Positions 18,180 through 28,011 of a stretch of DNA of 64,000 bases are shown piece after piece. Made by a program: the position numbers and the translations under genes. The notes beneath the pieces are model-generated. The model saw nothing but the letters and a program-made list of their open reading frames with translations, was not told the DNA's origin and did not search any database. Within the stretch, counting starts at the first letter, position 1. Each line of letters starts with the position of its first letter. Source of the DNA: CAWDVK01 sp963805715 (lineage in GTDB: Bacteria > Actinomycetota > Actinomycetes > Streptosporangiales > Streptosporangiaceae); contig CAWDVK010000009.1 of NCBI GenBank assembly GCA_963805715.1, positions 744,001 through 808,000 on the forward strand, read 5' to 3'.

Positions 18180-19015
18180 GCATCACCGGGATGGGCGACG
18201 AGGCCATCGACGCCGCGGCGGCCGGCTCGTTCGCCGACCACTACGGAGCCAGGGCAGCCGTGCTGCCGCCGGTGGCCATCGTCATCGCCGCCTACAACGA
18301 GGAGGGCGCCATCGGGCCCGTCGTCGAGGCGCTGCCCGCCTCGGTCTGCGGCCTGAGCAGCGCGGTGATCGTCGTCTCGGACGGCTCCATGGACAGCACT
18401 GGCAAGGAGGCGGACAGCGCCGGGGCGCTGGTCTGCGACGTGCCCGTCAACCGCGGCCAGGGCGCCGCGCTGCGCCTCGGCTACCGGCTGGCCCGCGACG
18501 GGGGCGCCCGGTACATCGTCACGACCGATGCGGACGGCCAGTATAACCCGGCTGAGATCGGCCGCCTGCTCGCGCCGATCCTGGCCGGCAAGGCCGACTT
18601 CGTCACCGGATCGCGGACGAAGGGCAGCGAGGAGACCAAGGACCCCGTCCGGAAGCTGGGCGTACGGGTCTTCGCGCTGACCATCAGCACCCTGACCGGG
18701 CAGCGGGTCTCCGACCCGTCATTCGGGCTGCGCGCCATGCGCGCCGAGGTCACCGGCGCGGTCAGCCTGACGCAGCCGCAGTATCAGGCCGCTGAGCTGC
18801 TGATCGGCGTCATCACTCACGGGTACCGGGTCGCCGAGGAGCCGGCCACGATCCACAAGCGCAAGGTCGGCGAGAGCAAGAAGGGCCGCAACTTCCTCTA
18901 CGGCCTGCGCTTCGCCCAGGTCATCCTGGGCACCTGGTGGCGGGAGCGTCAGCGGCGGGCCGGCGGCTCGGCAGGCCGCTCGCCGGCCAGCGCGAAGGAA
19001 ACCGGCTCGTCCTGA
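18176..19015 (+). CDS. Family 2 glycosyltransferase (DPM/DPG synthase-like)
   Basis: A 279-residue GT2 enzyme. The GT-A fold shows VAIVIAAYNEEGAIGPVV at residues 32-49, VVSDGSMDST, and the metal-binding TTDADGQYNP. These are features of enzymes that transfer a sugar to polyprenyl phosphate or to a surface glycan. No C-terminal membrane helices are seen, so it would need a partner such as the convergent GtrA protein. The GTG start overlaps the epimerase stop (GTGA). The last 67 bp overlap the 3' end of gtrA on the other strand. Confidence 0.9.
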   Translation: MSITGMGDEAIDAAAAGSFADHYGARAAVLPPVAIVIAAYNEEGAIGPVVEALPASVCGLSSAVIVVSDGSMDSTGKEADSAGALVCDVPVNRGQGAALRLGYRLARDGGARYIVTTDADGQYNPAEIGRLLAPILAGKADFVTGSRTKGSEETKDPVRKLGVRVFALTISTLTGQRVSDPSFGLRAMRAEVTGAVSLTQPQYQAAELLIGVITHGYRVAEEPATIHKRKVGESKKGRNFLYGLRFAQVILGTWWRERQRRAGGSAGRSPASAKETGSS

Positions 19016-19566
19016 CCGTCGGGGCCGGCCGCCTGCACCGCCGGGTCGGCCGGGCGGGCGGCCGCCAGCTCCCTGCCGCGCCGGTCAGTGAAGAGCACGT
19101 AGTGGAAGATCACGAACCTGCTCACGAAGGTGACGCAGTTCGCCGCGAAGTAAAAGCCGTCCGCGACCGCCACCCGCGCGACGCCGTGCAGGCCCATCGC
19201 CTCGGCTACGTGCACGCCCAGCTTGCTGGCCAGCGTCAGGATCACCCCGGCGCAGATCGACACCGCCCAGAACGGCAGGGTCTCCCGCAGCACGTCCGGC
19301 CGGCCCTTGCGCTCCCACGCCCACCGGCTGGCCAGGTAGCTCACCGCCGCGCCGGCCAGCCAGCCGGCCGCGCCTGATATCCCGGCGGTCAGGTGCGCCG
19401 GGCCGATGCAGACGATGTAAGTGACCTGGCTGGCGAGGACAGCGAGGATCGCAACCGGGACGAACCGGATAAAGCGCTTGGCGGTGTTGCCGCGGATGAA
19501 CCGCCGCAGGGAGACCGGAAGGGCACGCCATCCGGCCCTGGCGATCTTGGCTGGAACCTCAGTCAT
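18949..19566 (-). CDS. GtrA-family membrane protein
   Basis: A 205-residue protein with four hydrophobic helices (about residues 33-165) and the GtrA features RFIRFVPVAILAVLASQ and FYFAANCVTFVSRFVIFHYV. GtrA proteins are thought to flip polyprenyl-phosphate sugars across the membrane. ATG at 19566 follows AGGACATTG and removes a non-conserved N-terminal extension. The long hydrophilic tail is Ala/Pro-rich. It is convergent with the GT2 gene; the two products plausibly work as synthase and flippase of one lipid-linked sugar. Confidence 0.87.
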   Translation of the reverse strand: MTEVPAKIARAGWRALPVSLRRFIRGNTAKRFIRFVPVAILAVLASQVTYIVCIGPAHLTAGISGAAGWLAGAAVSYLASRWAWERKGRPDVLRETLPFWAVSICAGVILTLASKLGVHVAEAMGLHGVARVAVADGFYFAANCVTFVSRFVIFHYVLFTDRRGRELAAARPADPAVQAAGPDGQDEPVSFALAGERPAEPPARR

Positions 19567-19790
19567 CAATGTCCTAGCTTGACGAATCCGCCCGCATCGG
19601 CGAGACATGTAGTGCAGCGGGACACGTATACAGTACGGGAAGCGCCGGATGGGCCGACGACGAATCCCTTCCTGGGCACTACCCAGCCTGGCGCACCTCA
19701 ATGACGGCCGGGCCCCGCAGTTCGCGCACCGGCTGGCCGGCCGCCAGGGCGGCGGCCCGCTGAGCGCCACGGACAAGGCAGGAGCACGGC

Positions 19791-20953
19791 ATGAGGATCC
19801 TGGTACTGGGCGGCGACGGGTATCTCGGCTGGCCGACCGCCCTGCACCTGTCACGGGCCGGCCATGACGTTGCGGTGGCCGACAACTTCGCGCGCCGCTG
19901 CTATGACTACGAGATGGGCGTGGAGAGCCTGACGCCCATTGATTCGCTGCAAACCAGGGTGCGGGCCTGGCGGAGCTCACCGGCAGCCAGATCTCCGTCT
20001 ACGTCGGGGACCTGTGCGACGCGGACTTCACCTACCGGGCGGTGCGCGACTTTGCCCCGGCGGCGATCGTCCACTTCGCCGAGCAGCGATCGGCCCCGTA
20101 CTCGATGGTGGACCGCAAGCACGCGGTCTACACCCAGACGAACAACGTCGTCGGCAACCTGAACGTGCTCTACGCCATCGCCGAGATCGATCCGGACATC
20201 CACCTGGTCAAGCTCGGCACCATGGGCGAGTACGGCACGCCGAACATCGATATCGAGGAGGGCTGGCTCGAGATCGAGCACAAGGGCCGCCGGGACCGGG
20301 TGCTCTTCCCCAAGCGGCCCGGCTCGTTCTATCACCTGTCCAAGGTGCATGACAGCCACAACATCGAGTTCGCCTGCCGGATCTGGGGCATCCGCGCCAC
20401 CGACCTCAACCAGGGCGTCGTCTACGGCCAGCAGACGCCCGAGACGGCCATGGATGACCGGCTGGCCACCCGCTATGACTACGACGCGGTGTTCGGCACC
20501 GTGCTGAACCGCTTCGTCATCCAGGCCGTACTCGGCCAGCCGCTGACCGTCTACGGCAACGGCACCCAGACCCGCGGCCTGATCGAGATCCGGGACACGG
20601 TCCGCTGCATCCAGCTGGCCTGCGAGAACCCGGCGGAAGCAGGCGAGTTCCGGGTCTTCAACCAGATGACCCAGGCGATGCCGATCAGCGAGATCGCCCG
20701 GACGGTCGCGGAGGCCAGCCCCGACGCCGCTACTATCACCTACCTGGAGAATCCGCGCGTCGAGCTGGAAAACCATCACTACAACGTGGTGCACACCGGG
20801 CTGCTCGGGCTGGGCCTGGAGCCGCACCTGCTGTCGGACACGCTGATCGAGTCACTGTTCGAGATCACCAAGCAGCACGCCCACCGGGTCCGGCCGGACG
20901 CGCTGCTGCCGACGATCCAGTGGCGCAGCACCTCCAGCGTGATCGGCAACTAG
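19791..20953 (+). pseudogene. sqdB: UDP-sulfoquinovose synthase-like (SqdB) epimerase, one frameshift
   Basis: The first frame (ATG at 19791) gives the Rossmann start MRILVLGGDGYLGWPTALHL, then ESLTPIDSLQTRVRAW. From about 19972 the match continues in another frame (ELTGSQISVYVGD), then HFAEQRSAPYSM, NNVVGNLNVLYAI and GTMGEYGTPNIDIEEG. These are strong SqdB marks. SqdB makes UDP-sulfoquinovose from UDP-glucose and sulfite for sulfolipid or sulfoglycan. One base added in GCCTGGCGGAG (19966-19976) would restore a protein of about 387 residues, the family length. Whether this is a true mutation or a base-calling error is unknown. It is divergent from gtrA and close to GT2, consistent with a surface glycolipid locus. 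Confidence 0.85.
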
Positions 20954-20969
20954 CGGCACCAGCGGCCGG

Positions 20970-23309
20970 TCAGCCGACCTGCCCGTGCAGGTCCTGCGGG
21001 GGCGTCCAGCTGCGTCCCGACAGCGTGGTCTCCCGCAGGCTGCCGTCCGGGCCCCGCCAGAACACCTCGTACTGGTTCGTTCCGGTGCCGACGGCGGCAA
21101 ACGGGCCGGCGGCCAGCTTCCCCATGCGCATCCGGACCGGGGCCGCCCAGCCGCCGCCGGACCGGCCGGGAATCACCCAGAGCGACCCGTCGGTGCCGCG
21201 GAAGAAGACTCCGGCGGTCCCGGCCGCGGCAACCGGCCACGGCGAGAGGCTGATGGAGCCGTTCAGCCGGACCGGACCGCGGGTCCGGCGGCCGGGAGCC
21301 AGGAAGGCGGCCCACACGTAGTGCGGGCTGGTGGACCCGCGCCAGAAGACATCGACGCCCCCGTCCTGCAGCGCGACCGCCCGGGCCGGCCCGCCCATGA
21401 TGCCCATCCCGAGGTCGGACGGCCTGCTCCAGCCGCCGCCCACCGGGCGGGTAACGCCCCACAAGTTGCCGTCGGAGCCCTGGAAGAAGACGTCGATATC
21501 GCCGGCCAACGTCTCGACCGGCGACGGCGTGCTGGCCACGCTGCCGCCGAGGCCCTGCGGGCCTGTCCAGCCGCTGCGCGGGCTGTACTGGCCGACCCAC
21601 ATATGGTCGTCATGCGAGCCTTTCCAGAACACGTCGATGACGTCGTTGGGCTGGGCCACGGCTTCCGGCTGGCCGCCCAGGATGCCCATGTTCGCCAGTT
21701 TCGCCGGCGCGCCCCAGACCCCGCCGGCGCGGACCACGGACCACAGGTATCCGCCGGCCCCGCGGTAGAAGACGTTGAGCTGGGCGGTGCCCACCGTGAC
21801 CACGCTCGGCGCCGAGGTGATCGCGGTGCGCATGTCGATGGGCGCGGACCAGCCCGGGCCGGCCGAGTCGTTGCGCCACAGCTGGTGATCGGCCCCCGCA
21901 TAGAAGACCGAACTGCCGCTCCGCACCTCGATCGCGGGCGCGGCCTGGGAGGTGCCGCCAGGGTCGGGCAGCGCGACATTGAGGTAATCCTGGTCAATGT
22001 CAATCGAGGCGCCGCCATAGCTCTGCACGATATTCCCGCTGTACTGATGCAGTCGCTGGGCGTGCGCCCACTCACCCGCCTCGTACACGCTGTCCGCGGT
22101 ATTCGGCGCGCCATTCCACAGAGCGTCGTAAATGACGTCCGGCATCACGTAATGATGCCCGAAGTACTGCTGGGCCAGATTGGCGATTCCCGACTGCGAG
22201 CTGCTGTAGACGCCCGACCGGTAGCCCAGCGCGTGCAGTTCGGCGGTCCACGAGGAGAGGAATCGCAGCGCGGCACTCGCCGCTGCGGCGGGATAAGCCT
22301 CCATGTCGTAGTAGAGCGGCGTCTGCGGCCCGAACCCCAGCGCGGCGGCGTGCGCGACCGCGTCCTGCGCGGCCTTGGTGCCCTGGCTGGCCGGGGCCGT
22401 TATCTCGCCGAACGCGGCCTGCGGCCCGGCGTAGAGCGGGATGAAATGCCAGCCGGCCGCGGCTTGCCCGCGGACCCAGGCCGGGGTGAGGTTGGCCTGG
22501 TCGCAGGCGCGATCGGCCCCCCCGATGTAGATGCCGACGGCCCCGTACGGCGAGCGCTGCCAGGCCCGCATGTAACCAGCGCTCGGCGTGGCGCACGCGT
22601 CGAAGCCGAGGCCGCGGTAATTGGCCACCGCGGCCGGCAGCGCCGCCGCCGAGACGGGGAACGCGGGCGTGGCTCCGGCCGGCACTGCCCCGTAGTCCGC
22701 TGCCCCGTAGTCCGCTGCCTCGCCGTTCACTGCCCCGCTGCCCGCCGCCCCGCTGCCCGCCGCCCCGCTGCCCGCCGCCCCGCTGTCCGCTGCCCTGCGG
22801 TCGGCGGCGAGCCGGGCCGGATCCGGGGCGATGATCTGCGGGGCCGGGAGGGAGTCGCTGGCGATGATCTTGTAAATGGTGGTCGGGTCGGTATCGAAGG
22901 TCGCGGTCACCGCGATGCCCGGCGCCGTCGCGACGATCTCGCGGCCCACCGGGTTCTCGACCGACCGGCGGGCGGTGGCGGCCGAAGCAGGCTGGATGAT
23001 CAGCGCCTCGGTGGTCCCGAGCAGCCAGCTCGGGCATGCCTCATTGGCGCCCGCGGCGCCCAGGTACACGACATGCTGATCGAACCGGACGCAGTCCCGC
23101 GGATGCGCCGACAGCCTGATGACCGGCCAGGATGCGGGGATCTCGAACCTGTGCCCCTGGTAGGAGACCGCACGTAACGCAGGCGGCGCCGCCGCGGCGC
23201 TCCCGGCTCCCGCGCTGACCGTCAGTCCGGCGAGAATCAGCCCGGCGAATGTCAGCCCTGCGGCCAGGGCACGGACCGGCCGTGGCGTCCACGACTGATG
23301 AGCGAGCAT
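20970..23309 (-). CDS. Secreted DUF1906 (glycoside hydrolase-like) protein with C-terminal beta-propeller
   Basis: A 779-residue protein. A Sec signal peptide covers residues 1-41 (basic start, hydrophobic core, then AGSAAAAPPA). A 130-residue N-domain and a linker of GSGAA-type repeats follow. About residues 215-450 form the DUF1906/Rv2525c-like TIM-barrel domain: YRGLGFDACATPS, YIGGADRACDQANLT, PLYYDMEAYP, and a final IDIDQDYLN. The last 320 or so residues are repeated units such as VDVFWRGS, IDVFFQGSDGNLWGV and FFRGTDGSLWVI, a lectin-like propeller. Rv2525c is a Tat-exported wall protein, so a peptidoglycan or glycan target is plausible. It is convergent with the sqdB-like gene, 16 bp away. 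Confidence 0.88.
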   Translation of the reverse strand: MLAHQSWTPRPVRALAAGLTFAGLILAGLTVSAGAGSAAAAPPALRAVSYQGHRFEIPASWPVIRLSAHPRDCVRFDQHVVYLGAAGANEACPSWLLGTTEALIIQPASAATARRSVENPVGREIVATAPGIAVTATFDTDPTTIYKIIASDSLPAPQIIAPDPARLAADRRAADSGAAGSGAAGSGAAGSGAVNGEAADYGAADYGAVPAGATPAFPVSAAALPAAVANYRGLGFDACATPSAGYMRAWQRSPYGAVGIYIGGADRACDQANLTPAWVRGQAAAGWHFIPLYAGPQAAFGEITAPASQGTKAAQDAVAHAAALGFGPQTPLYYDMEAYPAAAASAALRFLSSWTAELHALGYRSGVYSSSQSGIANLAQQYFGHHYVMPDVIYDALWNGAPNTADSVYEAGEWAHAQRLHQYSGNIVQSYGGASIDIDQDYLNVALPDPGGTSQAAPAIEVRSGSSVFYAGADHQLWRNDSAGPGWSAPIDMRTAITSAPSVVTVGTAQLNVFYRGAGGYLWSVVRAGGVWGAPAKLANMGILGGQPEAVAQPNDVIDVFWKGSHDDHMWVGQYSPRSGWTGPQGLGGSVASTPSPVETLAGDIDVFFQGSDGNLWGVTRPVGGGWSRPSDLGMGIMGGPARAVALQDGGVDVFWRGSTSPHYVWAAFLAPGRRTRGPVRLNGSISLSPWPVAAAGTAGVFFRGTDGSLWVIPGRSGGGWAAPVRMRMGKLAAGPFAAVGTGTNQYEVFWRGPDGSLRETTLSGRSWTPPQDLHGQVG
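22684..22802 (-). repeat. In-frame 15-bp tandem repeats in the secreted protein's linker
   Basis: Units like GCCCCGCTGCCCGCC recur about seven times and code for SGAAG, GSGAV and DYGAA pentads. This forms a flexible spacer between the N-domain and the DUF1906 barrel. Divergent copies (DYGAADYGA) lie at the 3' side. Confidence 0.8.
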
Positions 23310-23608
23310 GCTGCAACCGCCTTATCGGGTTGCCTAGATGCCCGGGCATGACTAGGACAACCTCCCCGTATTTCCGCCCTGCCCCCCGGCAAGGCGCAGA
23401 ACACCGTATCCCCGCCAGGGCCGGCACGCGCGACGGCCCTGGAATGCACCGAAAAGAGGAATGCCAGCTGACGGGCCGTTTGCCGGCCCCGGCTTCCGTA
23501 TTCGCCCGGCCGCGCCCGGCGATAGTTATTCGGCTGCAGTGCTCCGGAAAAGTAGGCTAGTTGCTGCCCATGTCGCTTAGCGGCCCGACGCGCCGGCGGA
23601 ATCGAGAG

Positions 23609-24871
<1,263 letters not shown>

Positions 24872-25058
24872 GGGGCTACCTCCTGGGGCACGACGCTACC
24901 TGGCCGGGCGGCCTGCCAGCGCCGGGAGGGCTGAGCTGGCGCGGGCCTACCCTTCATCATGCCGAAACGAACCCGCCCGCGTACAACCGCGCCCACCGCG
25001 ACTCGCCGCCGGGGCCAGCCGCGGGCAGGGCCTGGCCGCGCGGGGGTAGCATCCGAGG

Positions 25059-25976
25059 GTGCGTTTCGGCGTGGTCATCCTTCCGGATCAAAGGTGGTCG
25101 CAGGCGCAGCGGCGCTGGCGGCGGGCCGAGGAACTCGGGTTCGACCACGCCTGGACCTACGACCACCTCGGCTGGCGGGACCTGGTGGACGGCCCGTGGT
25201 TCGGCACCGTGCCCACGCTGACGGCGGCCGCCCTGGTCACCAGGCGGATCCGGCTCGGCACCATGGTCGCGTCGCCCAACTTCCGGCACCCCGTGAGCTT
25301 CACCCGCGATGTCACCGCGATCGACGACGTCAGCGGCGGTCGGCTGGTGCTCGGCCTGGGCGCCGGAGCGGGCGGCAGCAGCTTCGACAACAGGGTGCTC
25401 GGCGCCCCGCCGCTGTCCCCGCGGGCCCGGGTGGACCGGTTCGCCGAGTTCGCCGGGCTGCTGGACCGGCTGCTGCGCGAGGACCGGGTGAGCTGGAGCG
25501 GCGAGTACTACACGGCCGTGGACGCGCGCAGCACGCCGGGCTGCGTGCAGCAGCCGCGGGTCCCCTTCGTGCTGGCGGCCAACGGCCCCCGGTCGATGCG
25601 CATCGCGGCCCGGCTCGGCGAGGGCTGGGTCACAACCGGCGGCGTCGCCGCGGACCCCGGCGGGGACACCTCGGCCTGGTGGCGATCGGTGGCCGATCTG
25701 GCGCGCCGGTTCGAGGATGCGGCCGGCCAGGCCGGCCGGGATTACCAGGCCCTGGACCGGTACCTGTCCCTGGACGCGTCCGGCGGGTTCGCCCTGGCCA
25801 GCGAGGGTTATTTCGCCGACGTGGCAGGACGGGCCGCGGATCTCGGCTTCACCGACGCGATCACGCACTGGCCGCGGCCGTCCGGCCCGTACGAGGGCTC
25901 GGAGTCGGTCCTCGAGGCGGTCGCGGCCAGCGCGCTGGCCGCCATCCGCGCGGCCGGGCCGCCGGCTGGCCGCTGA
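25059..25976 (+). CDS. Luciferase-like (LLM class) F420-dependent oxidoreductase
   Basis: A 305-residue TIM-barrel protein. It begins MRFGVVILPDQRW from GTG at 25059 with GAGGG just upstream. Family marks are EELGFDHAWTYDHLGWRD, LVTRRIRLGTMVASPNFRHP, DDVSGGRLVLGLGAGA, and RLGEGWVTTGG. The members known in actinobacteria use F420 or FMN to oxidise or reduce small molecules; the substrate is unknown. The last residues before the stop are Ala-rich and not conserved. It is convergent with the deaminase gene. Confidence 0.88.
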   Translation: MRFGVVILPDQRWSQAQRRWRRAEELGFDHAWTYDHLGWRDLVDGPWFGTVPTLTAAALVTRRIRLGTMVASPNFRHPVSFTRDVTAIDDVSGGRLVLGLGAGAGGSSFDNRVLGAPPLSPRARVDRFAEFAGLLDRLLREDRVSWSGEYYTAVDARSTPGCVQQPRVPFVLAANGPRSMRIAARLGEGWVTTGGVAADPGGDTSAWWRSVADLARRFEDAAGQAGRDYQALDRYLSLDASGGFALASEGYFADVAGRAADLGFTDAITHWPRPSGPYEGSESVLEAVAASALAAIRAAGPPAGR

Positions 25977-26051
25977 CCACGGCTGTCCGCCGCTCGTGCG
26001 GCCCGATGCCGGGACGGGCCTGCGGCCGCGCGTCATCCGGCGCGCCGCGGG

Positions 26052-26696
26052 TCAGACCGCCGAGAGCAGCTGGCCGGATACGGCCGCCCAGGGCAGCCCG
26101 GCGGCCGCGAGGTCGAACAGCCCGGCACTGACCAGCGCCCCGGCGGCACCGGCCAGGTCCGGGCGGTCCGCCCGGTATCCGGTCACCACGTGCCCGGCGG
26201 GATTGCGGCGCAGGAAGTAGGCCAGGTGCAGCCCGGCGGCCAGCCGGCCGGGCCGGTCCGTCCGGGGGCCCGCGACATGCAGCGGGAAGCGCGCGGTATG
26301 CCGGGTCGCCGCCCTGGGCCCGGCTGCCGCGCCGCCGTACGGGTCGGCGCCGAGGAACACCGCGGCGCCGATGGTCGACATGGCCAGCGCGCCCAGGCAG
26401 AGCGGGCATGGCTCCAGCGAGGTCACCAGCTGGTGGTCCTGGTACTTCGCGTCCGGGTCCAGCCGGGCGATGGCGTTCACCTCGGCGTGCGAGAGCAGGC
26501 CGCCGGTCAGCTCGGGCGGCTGCCGGGCGGCGTCGCGCATCCGGTTCCGGCCGGTGGCGACGATCCGGCCCGCGGCATCGGTGATCACGGCGCCGACCGG
26601 GATGCTGCCGCGGCAGAGTGCCTCCCAGGCCAGTTCCAGGCAGGCGTTCTCGGCCGCGGACAGCTCCGCCGGTTCTCCGGCCGGTTCCAAGGTCAC
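26052..26696 (-). CDS. Nucleoside/cytidine deaminase-family protein
   Basis: A 214-residue zinc hydrolase. The N-terminal half carries the deaminase signature: H70 and E72 in LLSHAEVNAIA, and C97/C100 in SLEPCPLCLGALAMS. The C-terminal 90 residues are a family-specific extension (HVAGPRTDRPGRLAAGLHLA). Family members deaminate guanine, adenosine or cytidine compounds, or tRNA adenosine; TadA-type motifs are incomplete, so a small-molecule substrate is more likely. GTG start at 26696. The YidC paralogue ends 9 bp upstream, so the two may be co-transcribed. Confidence 0.85.
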   Translation of the reverse strand: MTLEPAGEPAELSAAENACLELAWEALCRGSIPVGAVITDAAGRIVATGRNRMRDAARQPPELTGGLLSHAEVNAIARLDPDAKYQDHQLVTSLEPCPLCLGALAMSTIGAAVFLGADPYGGAAAGPRAATRHTARFPLHVAGPRTDRPGRLAAGLHLAYFLRRNPAGHVVTGYRADRPDLAGAAGALVSAGLFDLAAAGLPWAAVSGQLLSAV

Positions 26697-26705
26697 GGTG
26701 GCAGG

Positions 26706-27476
26706 TTACGCGTCCAGCCGCGCGATGCCCGCCGGCGCGCTGCCCGGAGCCGCCGGCCTGACTGCCCTGCGCCGCAGCACCGACCGCTCGGCCAGTGTCC
26801 ATGCCGTCGTGGTCAGCAGGTAGAGCCCGGCCGCCAGCGGCACGAACGCGGCGATGGCGACGGTCAGGTAGGGCAGGACCGTGGCGAGGGCCGCGGTGAC
26901 GCGGCTGGCGGCGTCGGCCGGGACCTGGCTGGTGGCCGGCTGGCCCCGGCGGGCCGCCCTGGCCGATGCCCAGCCGACGGCGGCGATGAGGGCGAACAGG
27001 GCCAGGAAGACCAGGCCCTGCCCGCTGGCCGGGCCGGGGCCGCCGAGCCAGTGGGCGCCCAGCGGCGCGCCGAGCAGATCGTGGCTCAGCAGCGCGTTCG
27101 GATGGCCGGCCACGGAGCCGGACCGGAACAGCCGGTACATGACGGTGAAGAACGGCAGCTGCAGCAGCAGCGGCAGGCATCCGGCGAGCAGGCCGCCCTC
27201 CCGCTGGTAGAGCTCGGCAAGCTCGCGCTGCAGCCGGTCTGGATGCCGGGCGTGCCGGCGGCGCAGCTCGGCCACCTGCGGGGCGAGCCTGGCCTGCTTC
27301 GCCTGGCCGCGCAGGGCGTAGTAGCTGAGCGGGACCAGCAGCAGCCGGATGCCCGCGGTGAAGGCCACGATGGCGGCGGCGGTCGCGAGTCCCCCGGTCA
27401 GCGGGACGAGGACGTGGGCCAGGACAATGACGATGTGATAGGCGACGCTGACAGCAGCGTCGAGGAAACCGAGCAT
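26706..27476 (-). CDS. YidC/Oxa1-type membrane protein insertase paralogue
   Basis: A 256-residue protein starting ATG at 27476 with GGAGG 9-13 bases upstream (a longer frame to 27560 lacks support). It has five hydrophobic helices and the YidC core: RLLLVPLSYYALRGQAKQ with the conserved Arg, a charged coiled loop (LAPQVAELRRRHARHPDRLQ), GGLLAGCLPLLLQLPFFTVMY, and late membrane helices. It is smaller than the housekeeping YidC and is not next to rpmH/rnpA/jag, so it is an accessory paralogue. The DUF6412 gene just upstream is a partner I recall from Streptomyces genomes. Confidence 0.88.
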   Translation of the reverse strand: MLGFLDAAVSVAYHIVIVLAHVLVPLTGGLATAAAIVAFTAGIRLLLVPLSYYALRGQAKQARLAPQVAELRRRHARHPDRLQRELAELYQREGGLLAGCLPLLLQLPFFTVMYRLFRSGSVAGHPNALLSHDLLGAPLGAHWLGGPGPASGQGLVFLALFALIAAVGWASARAARRGQPATSQVPADAASRVTAALATVLPYLTVAIAAFVPLAAGLYLLTTTAWTLAERSVLRRRAVRPAAPGSAPAGIARLDA

Positions 27477-27623
27477 GGCAGGGAACCTCCAGCGTGGCCC
27501 GTACGGGCCGGGGAAACGGATAGGGCTGGAGGCGGCCGGCGGCGCACCGCGGCCCGGCACCGGCCGGCCGCGGGCAGACTGGCCCGCTGGCGGGCGGTGC
27601 AGGACGTGCGGGGGGGCGGAGTG

Positions 27624-27923
27624 TCAGGCGGCCGCCGGGACCGCCGACGGCGCTCGGGGCCTGGCCCGGCCCGCCGCGTCGGGGTCACGCTGTCGCTGGA
27701 ACCGCGCTCCGCGCGACTTCTCGGACAGGGCCACGGCCCGGCCGGTCAGCGGGCCGGCGGAGATGGCCGAGGCGGCCCCGGCCTGCTGCGCCAGGAACGC
27801 GAGGACGAGCCCGGCCAGCGCGACCGCCGCGACGGCCATCAGGTCCCGCGGGCTGGCGATGGCGTAACCGGCATGCTGGACGCCGAGCTGCGCGAACTCG
27901 GCCACGAGCCGGAGCTGCATCAC
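27624..27923 (-). CDS. DUF6412 small membrane protein
   Basis: A 99-residue protein with one strong helix (about residues 29-50) and the conserved ALSEKSRGARFQRQRDPDAA motif followed by GRARPRAPS, the hallmark of DUF6412. The function is unknown. It precedes the YidC paralogue on the same strand and the pair recurs in actinomycetes, suggesting help with, or dependence on, membrane insertion. The ATG at 27923 is one codon before another ATG; either could be used. Confidence 0.8.
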   Translation of the reverse strand: MMQLRLVAEFAQLGVQHAGYAIASPRDLMAVAAVALAGLVLAFLAQQAGAASAISAGPLTGRAVALSEKSRGARFQRQRDPDAAGRARPRAPSAVPAAA

Positions 27924-28011
27924 GACCCTCGCAAGAGATCCCAGCGCGGTCCTGTCACCAGGCTAGTGACGCCGATCGTACGCTGCCGGCGGCCGCGGTG
28001 CCATGGTCCGC

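Noticed and set aside
24872..25058. Glycine or THF riboswitch upstream of glyA
   Set aside because: No paired aptamer cores are visible in this short GC-rich stretch.
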